The translations under genes and the position numbers were made by a program. Positions 1 through 10,100 of a DNA stretch of 64,000 nucleotides are shown piece after piece. Where the stretch lies: the NCBI RefSeq assembly GCF_022532105.1, contig NZ_CP092832.1, positions 3,469,443 through 3,533,442 on the forward strand, read 5' to 3'. The notes beneath the pieces were generated by a model. That model saw nothing but the letters and a program-made list of their open reading frames with translations, made no database searches and was not told the DNA's origin. The stretch is from Flavobacterium sp. HJ-32-4. Lineage in GTDB: Bacteria; Bacteroidota; Bacteroidia; Flavobacteriales; Flavobacteriaceae. Numbering within the stretch: position 1 is the stretch's first letter; each line of letters begins with the position of its first letter.

Positions 1-501
1 GAGAAGCTCGGGGTGGCGAAGGTCCTGCCGCTTTTTAATACGGTGAACATACTGGAGATGCGCGGCCAGAACTACGGTTCGATGTTTGATGTGGAAAAAG
101 GACTTGAAGTCACCTTCACACTGCCCGAAGGGGCCCGAAACGCGCGGTTGCGGTATATCGTAACGGGACATGGCGGATGGGAACACGGCGATGAATTCAT
201 GCGAAAGAAAAACATGCTTTTCCTCGACGGGGCCGAACGGTTTGCGTTCACACCCTGGCGGACCGACTGCGGCAGCTATCGACTTGCGAACCCGGCGTCA
301 GGGAACTTTGAAAACGGTCTCTCTTCCAGCGATTACAGCCGTTCGAATTGGTGTCCGGGCACTACTACCAATCCTATTTGGATTGACCTCGGCGACCTGG
401 CCCCGGGCACGCATACCCTCCAGGTCAAAATCCCGATGGGCGCCCCGGAAGGTGGTAGTTTCAGCGCATGGAATGTGTCGGGTGTGCTGGAATACAACTA
501 A
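1..501 (+). CDS. PNGase F-like amidase, C-terminal part (cut by window edge)
   Basis: The open frame runs in from the left edge without a start, so only the last 166 residues are visible. They match the C-terminal jelly-roll domain of peptide-N4-(N-acetyl-beta-glucosaminyl)asparagine amidase F, which removes N-glycans from glycoproteins. Visible hallmarks are a GHGGWEHGDEF stretch, whose Glu is the likely counterpart of the second catalytic acid of PNGase F, and two cysteine motifs, TDCGSYRL and SNWCPG. The end AWNVSGVLEYN is a natural domain end with no T9SS tail after it. The enzyme is expected to be exported. It is followed by a hairpin and faces the convergent CBS-family gene. The family call is good; substrate specificity and the N-terminal domain cannot be judged. 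Confidence 0.8.
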   Translation, partial: EKLGVAKVLPLFNTVNILEMRGQNYGSMFDVEKGLEVTFTLPEGARNARLRYIVTGHGGWEHGDEFMRKKNMLFLDGAERFAFTPWRTDCGSYRLANPASGNFENGLSSSDYSRSNWCPGTTTNPIWIDLGDLAPGTHTLQVKIPMGAPEGGSFSAWNVSGVLEYN

Positions 502-526
502 AAAAAATCTCCCTGTTCTAAAAAGA

Positions 527-550
527 AAAAGCGCGCTCACGAGCGCTTTT
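527..550. terminator. Bidirectional hairpin terminator
   Basis: The arms AAAAGCGC and GCGCTTTT are exact complements around an 8-base loop. The A and T flanks allow it to end transcription from both convergent neighbours. Confidence 0.65.
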
Positions 551-569
551 CTATAAGACATGGGTGCCC

Positions 570-1931
570 TTATTTAATGGACCCGATGATGTCGTGCTTC
601 GTAATGATATGGTGTTTGCCGTTGCCGAGCTCCACCAGCACGGCCTGTCCGTCTTTTCCAAAGAGTTTCGATACCTCTTCAATGGCCGTACCGGCTTTCA
701 CCACGGGATAGGGCGCGCCCATCACCTCGCGGATCGGCTTTTCGGCTACGTTTTTGTCGGCTACGTAATGACGGAACAGATCGGTTTCGTCGACGGAACC
801 CACAAATCCGTTGATATCGATAACCGGGATTTGCGAGATGTTGTACTTCCGCATCCGCTCGATGGCGTGTGACACCAGTTCTTCGGTACGGACGGTGATC
901 AGTGGCTTGTCAACGTGGTCTTTGATGACGTCTTCCGCCTTTGTAATCTCTTCTTCGAGGAAACCACGCTCGCGCATCCAGTCGTCGTTGAACATCTTGC
1001 CCACGTAACGGCTGCCTGAATCGTGAAACAGGACGACGACCACATCATCCGGTTTGAAATGTTCCTTGAGTTGCAACAAGCCTTTGACGGCAGCTCCGGC
1101 CGAATTCCCAACAAAAATACCTTCTTCCAGGGCCAGTCGGCGTTGGTAGACGGCTGCATCTTTATCGGTTACTTTCGTAAAACCGTCGATGAGGCTGAAG
1201 TTGACGTTTTTCGGGAGGATGTCCTCGCCGATGCCTTCCGTGATATACGAATAGATTTCGTTCTCATCAAAAATGCCCGTTTCATGGTATTTCTTGAACA
1301 CCGAGCCATAGGTATCAATACCCCAGCACTTGATGTCAGGGTTCTTTTCTTTCAGGTATTTGGCCACGCCGGAGATCGTACCTCCTGTTCCCACACCCAC
1401 TACAAAATGCGTCACCTTCCCGCCGGTCTGCTCCCAGATCTCCGGTCCGGTTGATTCATAATGTGCCTGGGTATTCGACATGTTGTCGTATTGGTTTACG
1501 TACCACGCATTTGGCGTTTCCTCTGCCAGACGACGCGATACCGAATAGTAGGAACGCGGATCAGTGGGCTCCACATCCGTCGGGCACACCACTACTTTCG
1601 CTCCTACGGCCCGCAGGATATCCATTTTCTCTTTGGATTGTTTGTCGGTAATGACACAAATCAGCTTGTATCCTTTGATGATGGCGGCCAGTGCCAGTCC
1701 CATTCCGGTGTTGCCCGACGTACCTTCAATGATGGTACCGCCCGGTTTCAGGCGCCCGTCGGCTTCGGCATCCTCCACCATTTTTACGGCCATCCGGTCT
1801 TTCACGGAATTGCCGGGGTTGAAGGTCTCGACCTTTGCCAACACCAGTGCATCAATCTCTTTTGTAATCTTGTTGAGTTTCACCATGGGTGTGTTCCCAA
1901 TGGTACCCAATATGTTTTCAGCGTAGTTCAT
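570..1931 (-). CDS. PLP-dependent cystathionine beta-synthase / cysteine synthase with tandem CBS domains
   Basis: This 453-residue enzyme belongs to the fold-type II PLP family that condenses serine or O-acetylserine with homocysteine or sulfide. The N-terminal two thirds carry the Schiff-base lysine motif NPGNSVKDRMA, the substrate loop EGTSGNTGMGLA and the phosphate-binding loop GVGTGGTISG. Residues of about 335-450 form two CBS motifs (PLITVRTEELVSHAIERM and the VMGAPYPVV region), normally a ligand-sensing module. No haem-binding N-terminus is present, as usual in bacteria. The start at 1931 (MNYAENILG) is chosen because upstream sequence is low-complexity and unlike the family, and a -7 box lies just before it. 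Whether it acts in transsulfuration or direct cysteine synthesis cannot be decided, because no cystathionine lyase gene is nearby. Confidence 0.9.
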   Translation of the reverse strand: MNYAENILGTIGNTPMVKLNKITKEIDALVLAKVETFNPGNSVKDRMAVKMVEDAEADGRLKPGGTIIEGTSGNTGMGLALAAIIKGYKLICVITDKQSKEKMDILRAVGAKVVVCPTDVEPTDPRSYYSVSRRLAEETPNAWYVNQYDNMSNTQAHYESTGPEIWEQTGGKVTHFVVGVGTGGTISGVAKYLKEKNPDIKCWGIDTYGSVFKKYHETGIFDENEIYSYITEGIGEDILPKNVNFSLIDGFTKVTDKDAAVYQRRLALEEGIFVGNSAGAAVKGLLQLKEHFKPDDVVVVLFHDSGSRYVGKMFNDDWMRERGFLEEEITKAEDVIKDHVDKPLITVRTEELVSHAIERMRKYNISQIPVIDINGFVGSVDETDLFRHYVADKNVAEKPIREVMGAPYPVVKAGTAIEEVSKLFGKDGQAVLVELGNGKHHIITKHDIIGSIK

Positions 1932-1948
1932 TTGACTGTATTTCGGCG

Positions 1949-1956
1949 CAAAGATA
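1949..1956 (-). promoter_or_regulatory. Bacteroidota -7 box upstream of the CBS-family gene
   Basis: TATCTTTG on the minus strand fits the TAnnTTTG consensus 18 bases before the start codon. No TTG is seen at the usual distance, so the call rests on one element. Confidence 0.45.
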
Positions 1957-1972
1957 CGGAAACGATTGCGTT

Positions 1973-2000
1973 GAAAGTCGAAAGTCAAAAGTCGAAAGTT
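1973..2000. repeat. Four GAAAGTC-type heptamers in tandem
   Basis: GAAAGTC, GAAAGTC, AAAAGTC and GAAAGTT follow each other without a gap between the 3' end of the porin gene and the promoter of the CBS-family gene. This is one of several heptamer tracts in intergenic DNA of this window. Confidence 0.75.
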
Positions 2001-2004
2001 GGGA

Positions 2005-3957
2005 CTACTGGAAAAAGGTCCAGACGAGGCCGAAGCGTACGAGGAAGTCTTTATACGGATAATTCGGTGCCGAGTAAAACTTGTTTCCGGTAAAAGGCGA
2101 GTTGAAGTGCTCGGCTTTGAGGTAAATGCGTGTCTGGCGAACCTTCGCGTTGAAGAAAAAGTCAACGAGCGGGAAGTCGCCGATCTCGCGTTTGGTCTGC
2201 ACGTAAAACTCGCCCAATAGTGGGTTGAAGTCGTTTGCCTTGTATTTTGAGAAGTATTGGAAGGTGAATCCGGTTTGGATAAACATCGCCTTCTTAAACA
2301 AGGTGCCGGAGTAGTACAGGGTATTTCGCGTAAGCAGTTTCGGCACATTCAGCACTGGATCGTCCTGGCCCACCTGTTGGTAGAGCACGGTATTGTCGAG
2401 GGCGAAGTGGCCGAGGCGGAACTCCTTTGAGGCCTTTACGGAAAGATACTTGATGGTTTTCCCATACTGTTTTGGCGACACGAGCAACACGCGGTCGTCG
2501 GTACTTACATCGTCAAAATAGAGGTAGTCGTCGAGTACAGTAGCCTGCAGGCTCGCGTTGATCCAGGGCGTGTCGGCCGTGGCTTCAAAATGCGTGATCT
2601 TCTCGTTCTTGAAATCGTTGAACCAGTTGTACGCGATGTAATCACTCTGGAACAGATTGAAATTGTGATTGGGCAATCGGTTCAGTTTCTGGAGACGGAA
2701 GGCAAACAGATAGTCGTCATTGAGTTGGTAATCCGCCTTGACATCGATTTCCGAAAGCCGTTGGTTGGTGATGGCATTTCGAAGGAGCGCCGTTCCCGAC
2801 CAGCTTCCCTTTTTGTAGGTATACTGTCCCCCGAAATTCTCGATACGGGCATTGAGTGAGCTTGGAATTACCTCTCCATTTTGCACGATGGCTGTTTGGT
2901 AGAAATAATTGTAGTTGAAATCTTCGATGAAGAACTGCACCTGTCCGAGCGACTTATTTTCATACGCCACTCCGACCTTATTATACATCCGGTTGTAGCG
3001 CGATTTATCCCGCAGCCGCGACGCCACGTAAGACTCGCCAAACCGTTGGAAATCGTCATTCGAATTGACCACATCGGTGCGTAGGGTTGGCTGGTAGTAT
3101 TCAAAAAACTCGTGTTCGTAGTTGAACTGGTGCAACAGCCACAGGTTGTTCTGCCGGTCGCTTCCGTTGACGCGGAAACCATGGTCGAAGAAATAACGGT
3201 TGCCTTTCATCGTCGACTGGGCGTCGGTGAGGTAGACCTGCAAACGCCCCCGTTCATCGAAGGCTGGGTCGCCGCTTTCAAAATCTTCGAGGTTCAGCAC
3301 GCCACCGTTTTCCATGTTGAAGAAATCCTGGCCGGTGAAATGCGCTTTGAGGAAATACCGCCCCGACTTCGTTTGGTAATTGGAGGTAAACCGGAAGTTA
3401 CCCGTACTCGACATTGCATTCTCATACCGACCGACCGACCGCAGTCCGCGATAGGCCACCGATATGTTCAGGCGTTCGTGTAGGTTGAGGGTCAGGAAGG
3501 CATCGACCGACTGCCCCTGTTTGATGGTGGTTTTGAAGTAGAGTTCCGTCAGCGGTGTGGCCACCTGGTAATACCGCATCTGCTCAGGGCGGATGTAGTT
3601 GAAATGCTTGGCCCGCATGCCAAACTGCGGAAACGGTGAAAACCCGTCAAGACCGAAGTCGAGAGTATTGTAGGGCTGCCCGTCGTTGGCAAACGGCAAG
3701 AGCCCGAAGTTGTCGCGGCGCAGGTAATTGAAACGGTAGTCTTTCTGGATGGTCAGTGATGTATCGATGTAGGTCGTATCATTGTCAATGGTAAACACCC
3801 GATACATGTCGATGGTCGCTTTGGCGTCGGGGGTCTGGCCGGCCGCCTTTCGCTCTTCCTTCGTCATTTTCTTCAACCCCTCACCCATGGGCTTCGGCTG
3901 TTGCGCGAATGCCGACACAGCAACTAACAGCAGGAGGATATAACAGCGTTTCATCAT
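2005..3957 (-). CDS. Putative porin (Bacteroidota outer-membrane beta-barrel)
   Basis: The 650-residue product opens with a signal peptide (MMKRCYILLLLVAVSAFAQQ, cleavage expected after AFA). A short charged linker follows, then many alternating aromatic/polar strands typical of an outer-membrane barrel, ending in LVWTFFQ with a terminal aromatic pair. Length and pattern fit the 'putative porin' family common in Flavobacteria. Transported substrate is unknown. The frame stays open up to 4122, but that extension precedes a clear signal peptide and overlaps the divergent macroglobulin gene, so the ATG at 3957 is preferred; the second Met at 3954 is equally possible. A TACCTTTG -7 box lies on the minus strand at 4018-4011. 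It is transcribed toward the CBS-family gene and may be expressed with it, although the latter has its own -7 box. Confidence 0.8.
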   Translation of the reverse strand: MMKRCYILLLLVAVSAFAQQPKPMGEGLKKMTKEERKAAGQTPDAKATIDMYRVFTIDNDTTYIDTSLTIQKDYRFNYLRRDNFGLLPFANDGQPYNTLDFGLDGFSPFPQFGMRAKHFNYIRPEQMRYYQVATPLTELYFKTTIKQGQSVDAFLTLNLHERLNISVAYRGLRSVGRYENAMSSTGNFRFTSNYQTKSGRYFLKAHFTGQDFFNMENGGVLNLEDFESGDPAFDERGRLQVYLTDAQSTMKGNRYFFDHGFRVNGSDRQNNLWLLHQFNYEHEFFEYYQPTLRTDVVNSNDDFQRFGESYVASRLRDKSRYNRMYNKVGVAYENKSLGQVQFFIEDFNYNYFYQTAIVQNGEVIPSSLNARIENFGGQYTYKKGSWSGTALLRNAITNQRLSEIDVKADYQLNDDYLFAFRLQKLNRLPNHNFNLFQSDYIAYNWFNDFKNEKITHFEATADTPWINASLQATVLDDYLYFDDVSTDDRVLLVSPKQYGKTIKYLSVKASKEFRLGHFALDNTVLYQQVGQDDPVLNVPKLLTRNTLYYSGTLFKKAMFIQTGFTFQYFSKYKANDFNPLLGEFYVQTKREIGDFPLVDFFFNAKVRQTRIYLKAEHFNSPFTGNKFYSAPNYPYKDFLVRFGLVWTFFQ

Positions 3958-4113
3958 CGGGAGGGCGGAAATTTCGGAGGGAATTCGTGCTATAATTTGC
4001 CTTAAGCGCCCAAAGGTAGTACATTTAAACGGAAAAAGTTTCTTAAAAACCGTGGTGCGCTTTGAGGATCTCAACCTTTTATCACGCGGTGTACCTAACC
4101 AAACACCTGGACC

Positions 4114-7100
4114 ATGAGACACGTTTTGCTTTTGCTATTAATCTGTTTACCGGCCTGGGCGCAGTATGAAGACAGGTGGGAAAAAGTATACACGCTGGAA
4201 GAAGCCAGAAAAATCAAATCAGCGGATGCGGAAATAAACGAAATTCTCTCGCGGGCGGTAAAAGAGAAGCGCGAACCGGAAATACTCCGCTGTTTTTTCT
4301 ATCACAACCGCTTTCTACATTCGCTTAGTGACCACGCCGTTCAAACCATACTCGAAGAAGCTGCAAAACCACCTGTCGGACTGTCAGCGCCATCAGAGGC
4401 CCTGATGCTGCTCATCCAGGCGCAAATACTGCAACAATATTACGCCAACCATTACTGGGAAATTGACGGGCGCACCGCAAACCATACCGACCCAGGCAAC
4501 CCTTTGACGTGGACGGGACAGGATTTTAGCGACGCGATCTCCTTGCGGCTTAAGAACTCACTTAAAAATCGCGGGCAACTACAGCATATCAAGGCAGATG
4601 ACTATCGTCAATTGTTCGATTTCCGTTACGAGGACGATCCCAAAAAACTTTCTCTTCTGGAGTGTTTACTTCGCGAGCACGTCGAATTACGCGTCGGACT
4701 TACGAAAGCCAAAAAACGAACCCGACCTGTACCTATTGCCCTTTTCGCCGATGCAACGCAATTTACGGCCGATTCGCTGCAGACTGGCAACGCCGAAACC
4801 GACCGGGTGATTGCCCGCTTACAGGAAATTGAACGCCTTTCTCCGTCTGATCGAAACCGATTTGAACGCTTACTGAGAATCGAAAATCTGATAGGGGACG
4901 ATTTACAGTTCGAAAGCGCGTTCGACAACTTCCATACAACCGATCCGGCTGTGCGCCAGGAAATCTTCTTTCGGCGATACCGCAAAGTGATTTCAGGCAA
5001 AGCACCAGATCGAAATATAGAGGGGTTGAGGCTTCTTGACAGCATTCTGTCCATCCCTGAAAAATCAAATGTGTATTGGAAATCCGTCATGGAAAAAAAG
5101 ACCATGCAGAATCGGGAATTAGAAGTGCGAATCCCTTCCGTGGTTACGGCAGGACGGCAAAGTCGAATACATCTCGCCTACCGGAACCTCACCGGAGTGG
5201 ATGTGGTCGTTTTTCGGTTGAACAGAAAACAAACTGCGCTTTGGCGTGAATTCCCGCAAAAACACGATAGCCTCGGCCAGGTATTTTCTAACATCCGGGT
5301 AACGGCATTTCGCGTCGACTTCGTGAAAGAGCGCCCGGATTACCTACCCCATACCACCGAAGTTCTTTTGCCTTCGATGGAGCCAGGTCAATACCTGTTT
5401 GCCTTCACCCCCATTGACCCCAGCGGAACGACAAACGAGCGTCACTATTCTGCCGTAACGGCATCGAACCTGATGCCCTTGGCACGTGAGCTGAACGAGC
5501 GCCATTATGTTCAGATAGTGCATCGCGAGACAGGAAAGCCGATGTCAGGTGTACAGATATCAAATATCACGGGCACCTCTATTACGGACCGCGACGGGGA
5601 AGCCGTTTTACCCTATTCAAGGGAAAACCAGGTTCGTATTGCGCAACCTGGCGATACGCTGGATGTCGATTTCCGCTATTCACCGCGCTTTTACAACTTT
5701 TCGTCCTCTGACACCTCTTTTGAAACGGGTGCCCGGATCTATTTCGACCGCGCCATCTATCGACCTGGCCAGCGCGTCTGGTATAAGGTTATTGTGGTGA
5801 AGGAAACCCTTATGGGGCAGGAGGCCGCACCGCAGCTACACGTTTTGCTGACACTCGAAAACGACGACGACACCATCGTGACGAAATTGGTGCTGACAAA
5901 TGAATTTGGATCTGCTTCGGGCTATTTTGACCTTCCTAAAGCAGCGCCCACCGGGCGTTATAGTCTAACAGTCGGGAAGCCGACAGATGAGAAAGATCAA
6001 TTTCTTCCCGACGTTCCCGAACCAGAACGTTCGTTTTGGCATCTTGCCTCGTGGGATGATGAAAATGCTTCCTTCGAGGTAGAAGAATACAAGCGTCCCC
6101 GATTCGAGGTGGTGATGGAGACGTTCGAAGAAGCAGTGCGGCTGGGCGATTCGGTGCGGCTCTCCGGTCGTCTGCAGGCATTTGACGGAAGCAGCCTGGC
6201 CAAGGCAGAGATACGTTTTGCGGTGCATCGAACCGAAGAAGACGAGACGTACGATCCTGAGGATGACGAACCCGCACTTGTTTCGGGCAACTTACAATCC
6301 GATGCGGAAGGGAAGTTTCATTTTGCCTTCGCGGCGTTACCGCATCCGGAGGACGGCCCCGAAACCGTCTACGACTATCATGTGCGGGTCGAAGCTACCG
6401 ATACCTCAGGAGAAACACATGAGGCTTCGACATCGGTGACCGCCGGAAACCGAAAGCGGATCATACGCATATCTGCCCCCTGGCGATGTGATACGTTTCG
6501 AAAAAATACGTTTACGGTTTCGGCGACCAACCTCAATGGCGGACAGGTTCCGACGAAAGGAACGGTGCGGTTGTTTCGTCGTCGTCTGGTTCGGGAGGCC
6601 TATATGCCCCGACCCTGGGCAAAACCCGACCGACCGGTAATCGACTCACTTACGTACGATCGACTCTTTCCGGTTGAAAAAACAGACGAAGAAAATCAGC
6701 AGTTGTTTGGAATAGACCGTGAGACTCAGGATGAAGATGGAGAGTTGATGGCCACAATCCCTGTCGACACTGCACTCAAACAAGAATGGCCGCTTGACCT
6801 TATTGACCTCTACCCGAGCGGAGACTATAGACTGGTTTTCACTGTCGAAGAAGACGGAAGGGAAGAAAAAAGCAGTTACGACTTCCGTATACAGCAGCAT
6901 CGCGATCCTTTTGACCGAAGCGAACTTGTAACGCTAACAACAAAAGATGTTTTGGTGGACGCTAAGAACGTAGTGGTACAGGTGGCGTCGCCAGTGCGCG
7001 ATCTTACCATCCGTATTGCGGCTTTTTACGACGGACAGCAGTTCTTTCAGCAGGATTTGGTAGTGGAGGCGGGCCAGGGAAAAGTGCGGATACCCCTCCT

Positions 7101-10100
7101 TCCACAATTTCAGGACGGCGTTATGATCTCGGCGGAAACCGTTTACAAAGGCTGTTTCTTTGTCGAAAGCCATGCCGTAACGATTCCCAGAGAGGAACAA
7201 AAGATCGCGTTTGGCACCCAAACCTTCCGCAACCGAATTGCGCCCGGCCAACGAGAAGAATGGTTATTTGACCTAAACGAACCCGAAACCGAAGTTCTGG
7301 CGTCGATGTACGACCGTTCACTGGATATGTTTACCCAAGAATCATGGAAATCGCCTACCAAAAGTCACTATATCAACCGCAGTTTCGCACAGCGTCTGGC
7401 GCACACAGGACAAACAGAGCACTTAAAATTCACGCAGTTGAATGAATGGTCGCCCGAACCCCTTTACCGTCAGGAAAAGCCCGGACTGATCTGGTTTGGA
7501 TTTTCCATCAATAATGGGTGGTTCGACCGAAATGCCTACAATGCCATGCTGCAGCGCAAATCGCCTGCCCCCGCTGATGCGCGGCGAGTACGGGGTGTGG
7601 TGACGGATGATACCGGAGCCGCTCTCAGTTGGGTCTCGGTATTTGTGAGGGGAAGCAGGCGTGCCACACTGACGAATCTCGATGGCTCCTTTGAAATCGA
7701 AGCGGCACCGGAAGAAACACTGGAATTCGTCTCTTCAGGCATGCTCAACACCCAAACCAAAGCGCGAAAGAGTTCTATAGAAGTGCGGATGAAGGCGCTG
7801 CCCGGCCAATTGAGGGAAGTGGTAGTGAAAAGTTATGAGATAAGACGGCTAAGAAGTAAGTCGAACGCCGCCGTTGCAACCGTTTCATCCGTTTCGTTTG
7901 AGTATGAAACGTCGGCGGGATTCTTTGCCACCTTACAAAGTCAGGTCGCAGGACTGAACATCTCCACTGCGTCCGGCGCGTCCGGCGGATCAAACGCGGT
8001 GATCCTTCGCGGTGTGGGCACCATCCGAAATGGTTCGGAGCCGCTCTACATTATTGATGGTGTTCCCCTTTCAAGAAACGAATTCCTTGCCTTGGATCCC
8101 ACTTCGGTTTCTGCCGTATCTACCCTAAAAAGTGCCAGCGCAATCGCGCTATATGGTAATCGCGCCTCGAACGGGGTCATCGTGGTGACCACTAAGAAAG
8201 CCGTATCAGAACTGGTTTCGGTGACAACACGTAAAAACTTATCGGAAACTGCCTTCTTTCTTCCGCATCTGCAGACCGACAAGAAGGGACTGCTACGCGT
8301 GTCCTTTGAGAGTCCGGAAGCGTTGACAGAATGGAACTTCCGCATGCTCGCCCATACCAAAAAAATGGTGTCAGGCTTGTTCCTGGGTGTCGTACGAACA
8401 CAAAAAGACCTCATGGTAGCGCCGAATTTCCCCCGTTTTCTCCGCGAGAACGATCATATAACCGTAAAAGTGCGCGTCTCAAACCTTACCGCGACTCCGA
8501 AAACGGGAACCATCCGCCTGACCCTGACCGACCAGGAAACCGGCCTCGAGCAAAATCAACAGACGGGAATTGGCGATGGGATCCAATCTTTTACAGCACC
8601 GTCTATGGGCACTACGACCTTGTCATGGGCGTTAACCGTACCAGAAGGATTAAAAGGCCTGCGGTATAAAGTAGTAGCGAAAGCCGGGGACTTCTCCGAC
8701 GGTGAGGAAAACCTTATTCCCGTCCTGACCGACGCGATGCTGGTAACCGAAAGCCAACCCCTTTGGGTACGGGAGGGTAGCACCCAGAAGATCACACTGC
8801 CTACCCTGGCTACACCCTCTAACACCCAGCGTCCGCACCTGCTCACGCTGGAATATACCTCAAACCCGGCCTGGAGTGCCCTGCAATCACTGCCCTACCT
8901 CATGGAGTTCGAGCACGAATGCTCGGAACAACTTTTCAGTCGGTTTTATGCACAGCGACTCGCCCGGCGCCTCCTTGAAGCAAATCCAAAAATCGCGGGG
9001 GTGTTTACCGAATGGGCAAAAAGCGACAGTACCGAGGTACAAAATGACGACCTCCGTCGCTTGATTGCAGCTGAAACACCCTGGGCCGACGACCTGAAAA
9101 AGGAAAGCGAAAAGAAAAAACATCTTGCCCGTCTTTTTGACGCCGCGCGACTAGAATCGGAATCATCGGCTACACTTCAAAAACTCAGCGAACGCCAATT
9201 GTCCTCCGGCGGATTTAGCTGGTATGGAGGCGAACACGAGAACGCGTTCATTACGCGTCATATCATAGGGGGCTTCGGCCATCTACTGCGTCTTGGCGCA
9301 CTTGATACGCTCAATGTAAAAGTAAAGGACCTTCTGGATGAGGGAATCGCCTATATCGATGAGGATGTGCTGGTGTACGACGCCCCCGTTGGCAAAGGGC
9401 GCTGGCGGAACCGCTCGGCGGGGCTTCATTACCTGTATGTGCGTAGCTTCTTTCTTTACAAGGAACTTCCTAATGTAGTGGCACAACAGTTACCCGCCTT
9501 ATTGTCGGACGTGCGGCAGCATTGGCAAGAGTATACCCTCTATGAAAAAGGAATGGCAGCACTTGCCTCCCATCGATGGGGTGAAAAAGACCTCGCAAAG
9601 TCTATTTTGGAACAATTGAAAGAAACCGCGGTAAGCGACACCACAGACGGTATCCATTGGAATGCCAACGTGGGTGGGTGGAGTTGGAACCAGTTGCCTA
9701 TTGAGACGCAGTCGCTGCTTATTGAAGCGTTTGCCGAAATCGGGAAGGATGCAAAAACCGTCGATGGCATGAAAGTCTGGCTTCTGGGCCAGCGAAGCCG
9801 AAGCCATTGGCCAACCACAAAGGCATCAGCTGACGCCATTTATGCGCTGCTCATGGAAGGTCGTGATTGGCTGAGCGTCAAAGAGAATACAACTATTGTA
9901 GCCGGTGATCAACGCCTACTTGAACAAAAAAGGGAAGAGAGTAAAGAGGAAGCAGGAACCGGTTATATGAAGCTTCAGTGGAAACCTTCTGAGATCTCAC
10001 CCGCACTTTCGCAGATTGAAATTAGGAACGATTCCAAAGTGCCGGGCTATGGGGGCATCTTCTGGCAGTATTTTGAAAAAATGGAGAAGGTCCAAACTGG

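Noticed and set aside
3958..4122. Longer N-terminus for the porin gene
   Set aside because: It would overlap the divergent macroglobulin start and bury a clear signal peptide behind 55 residues without family character.
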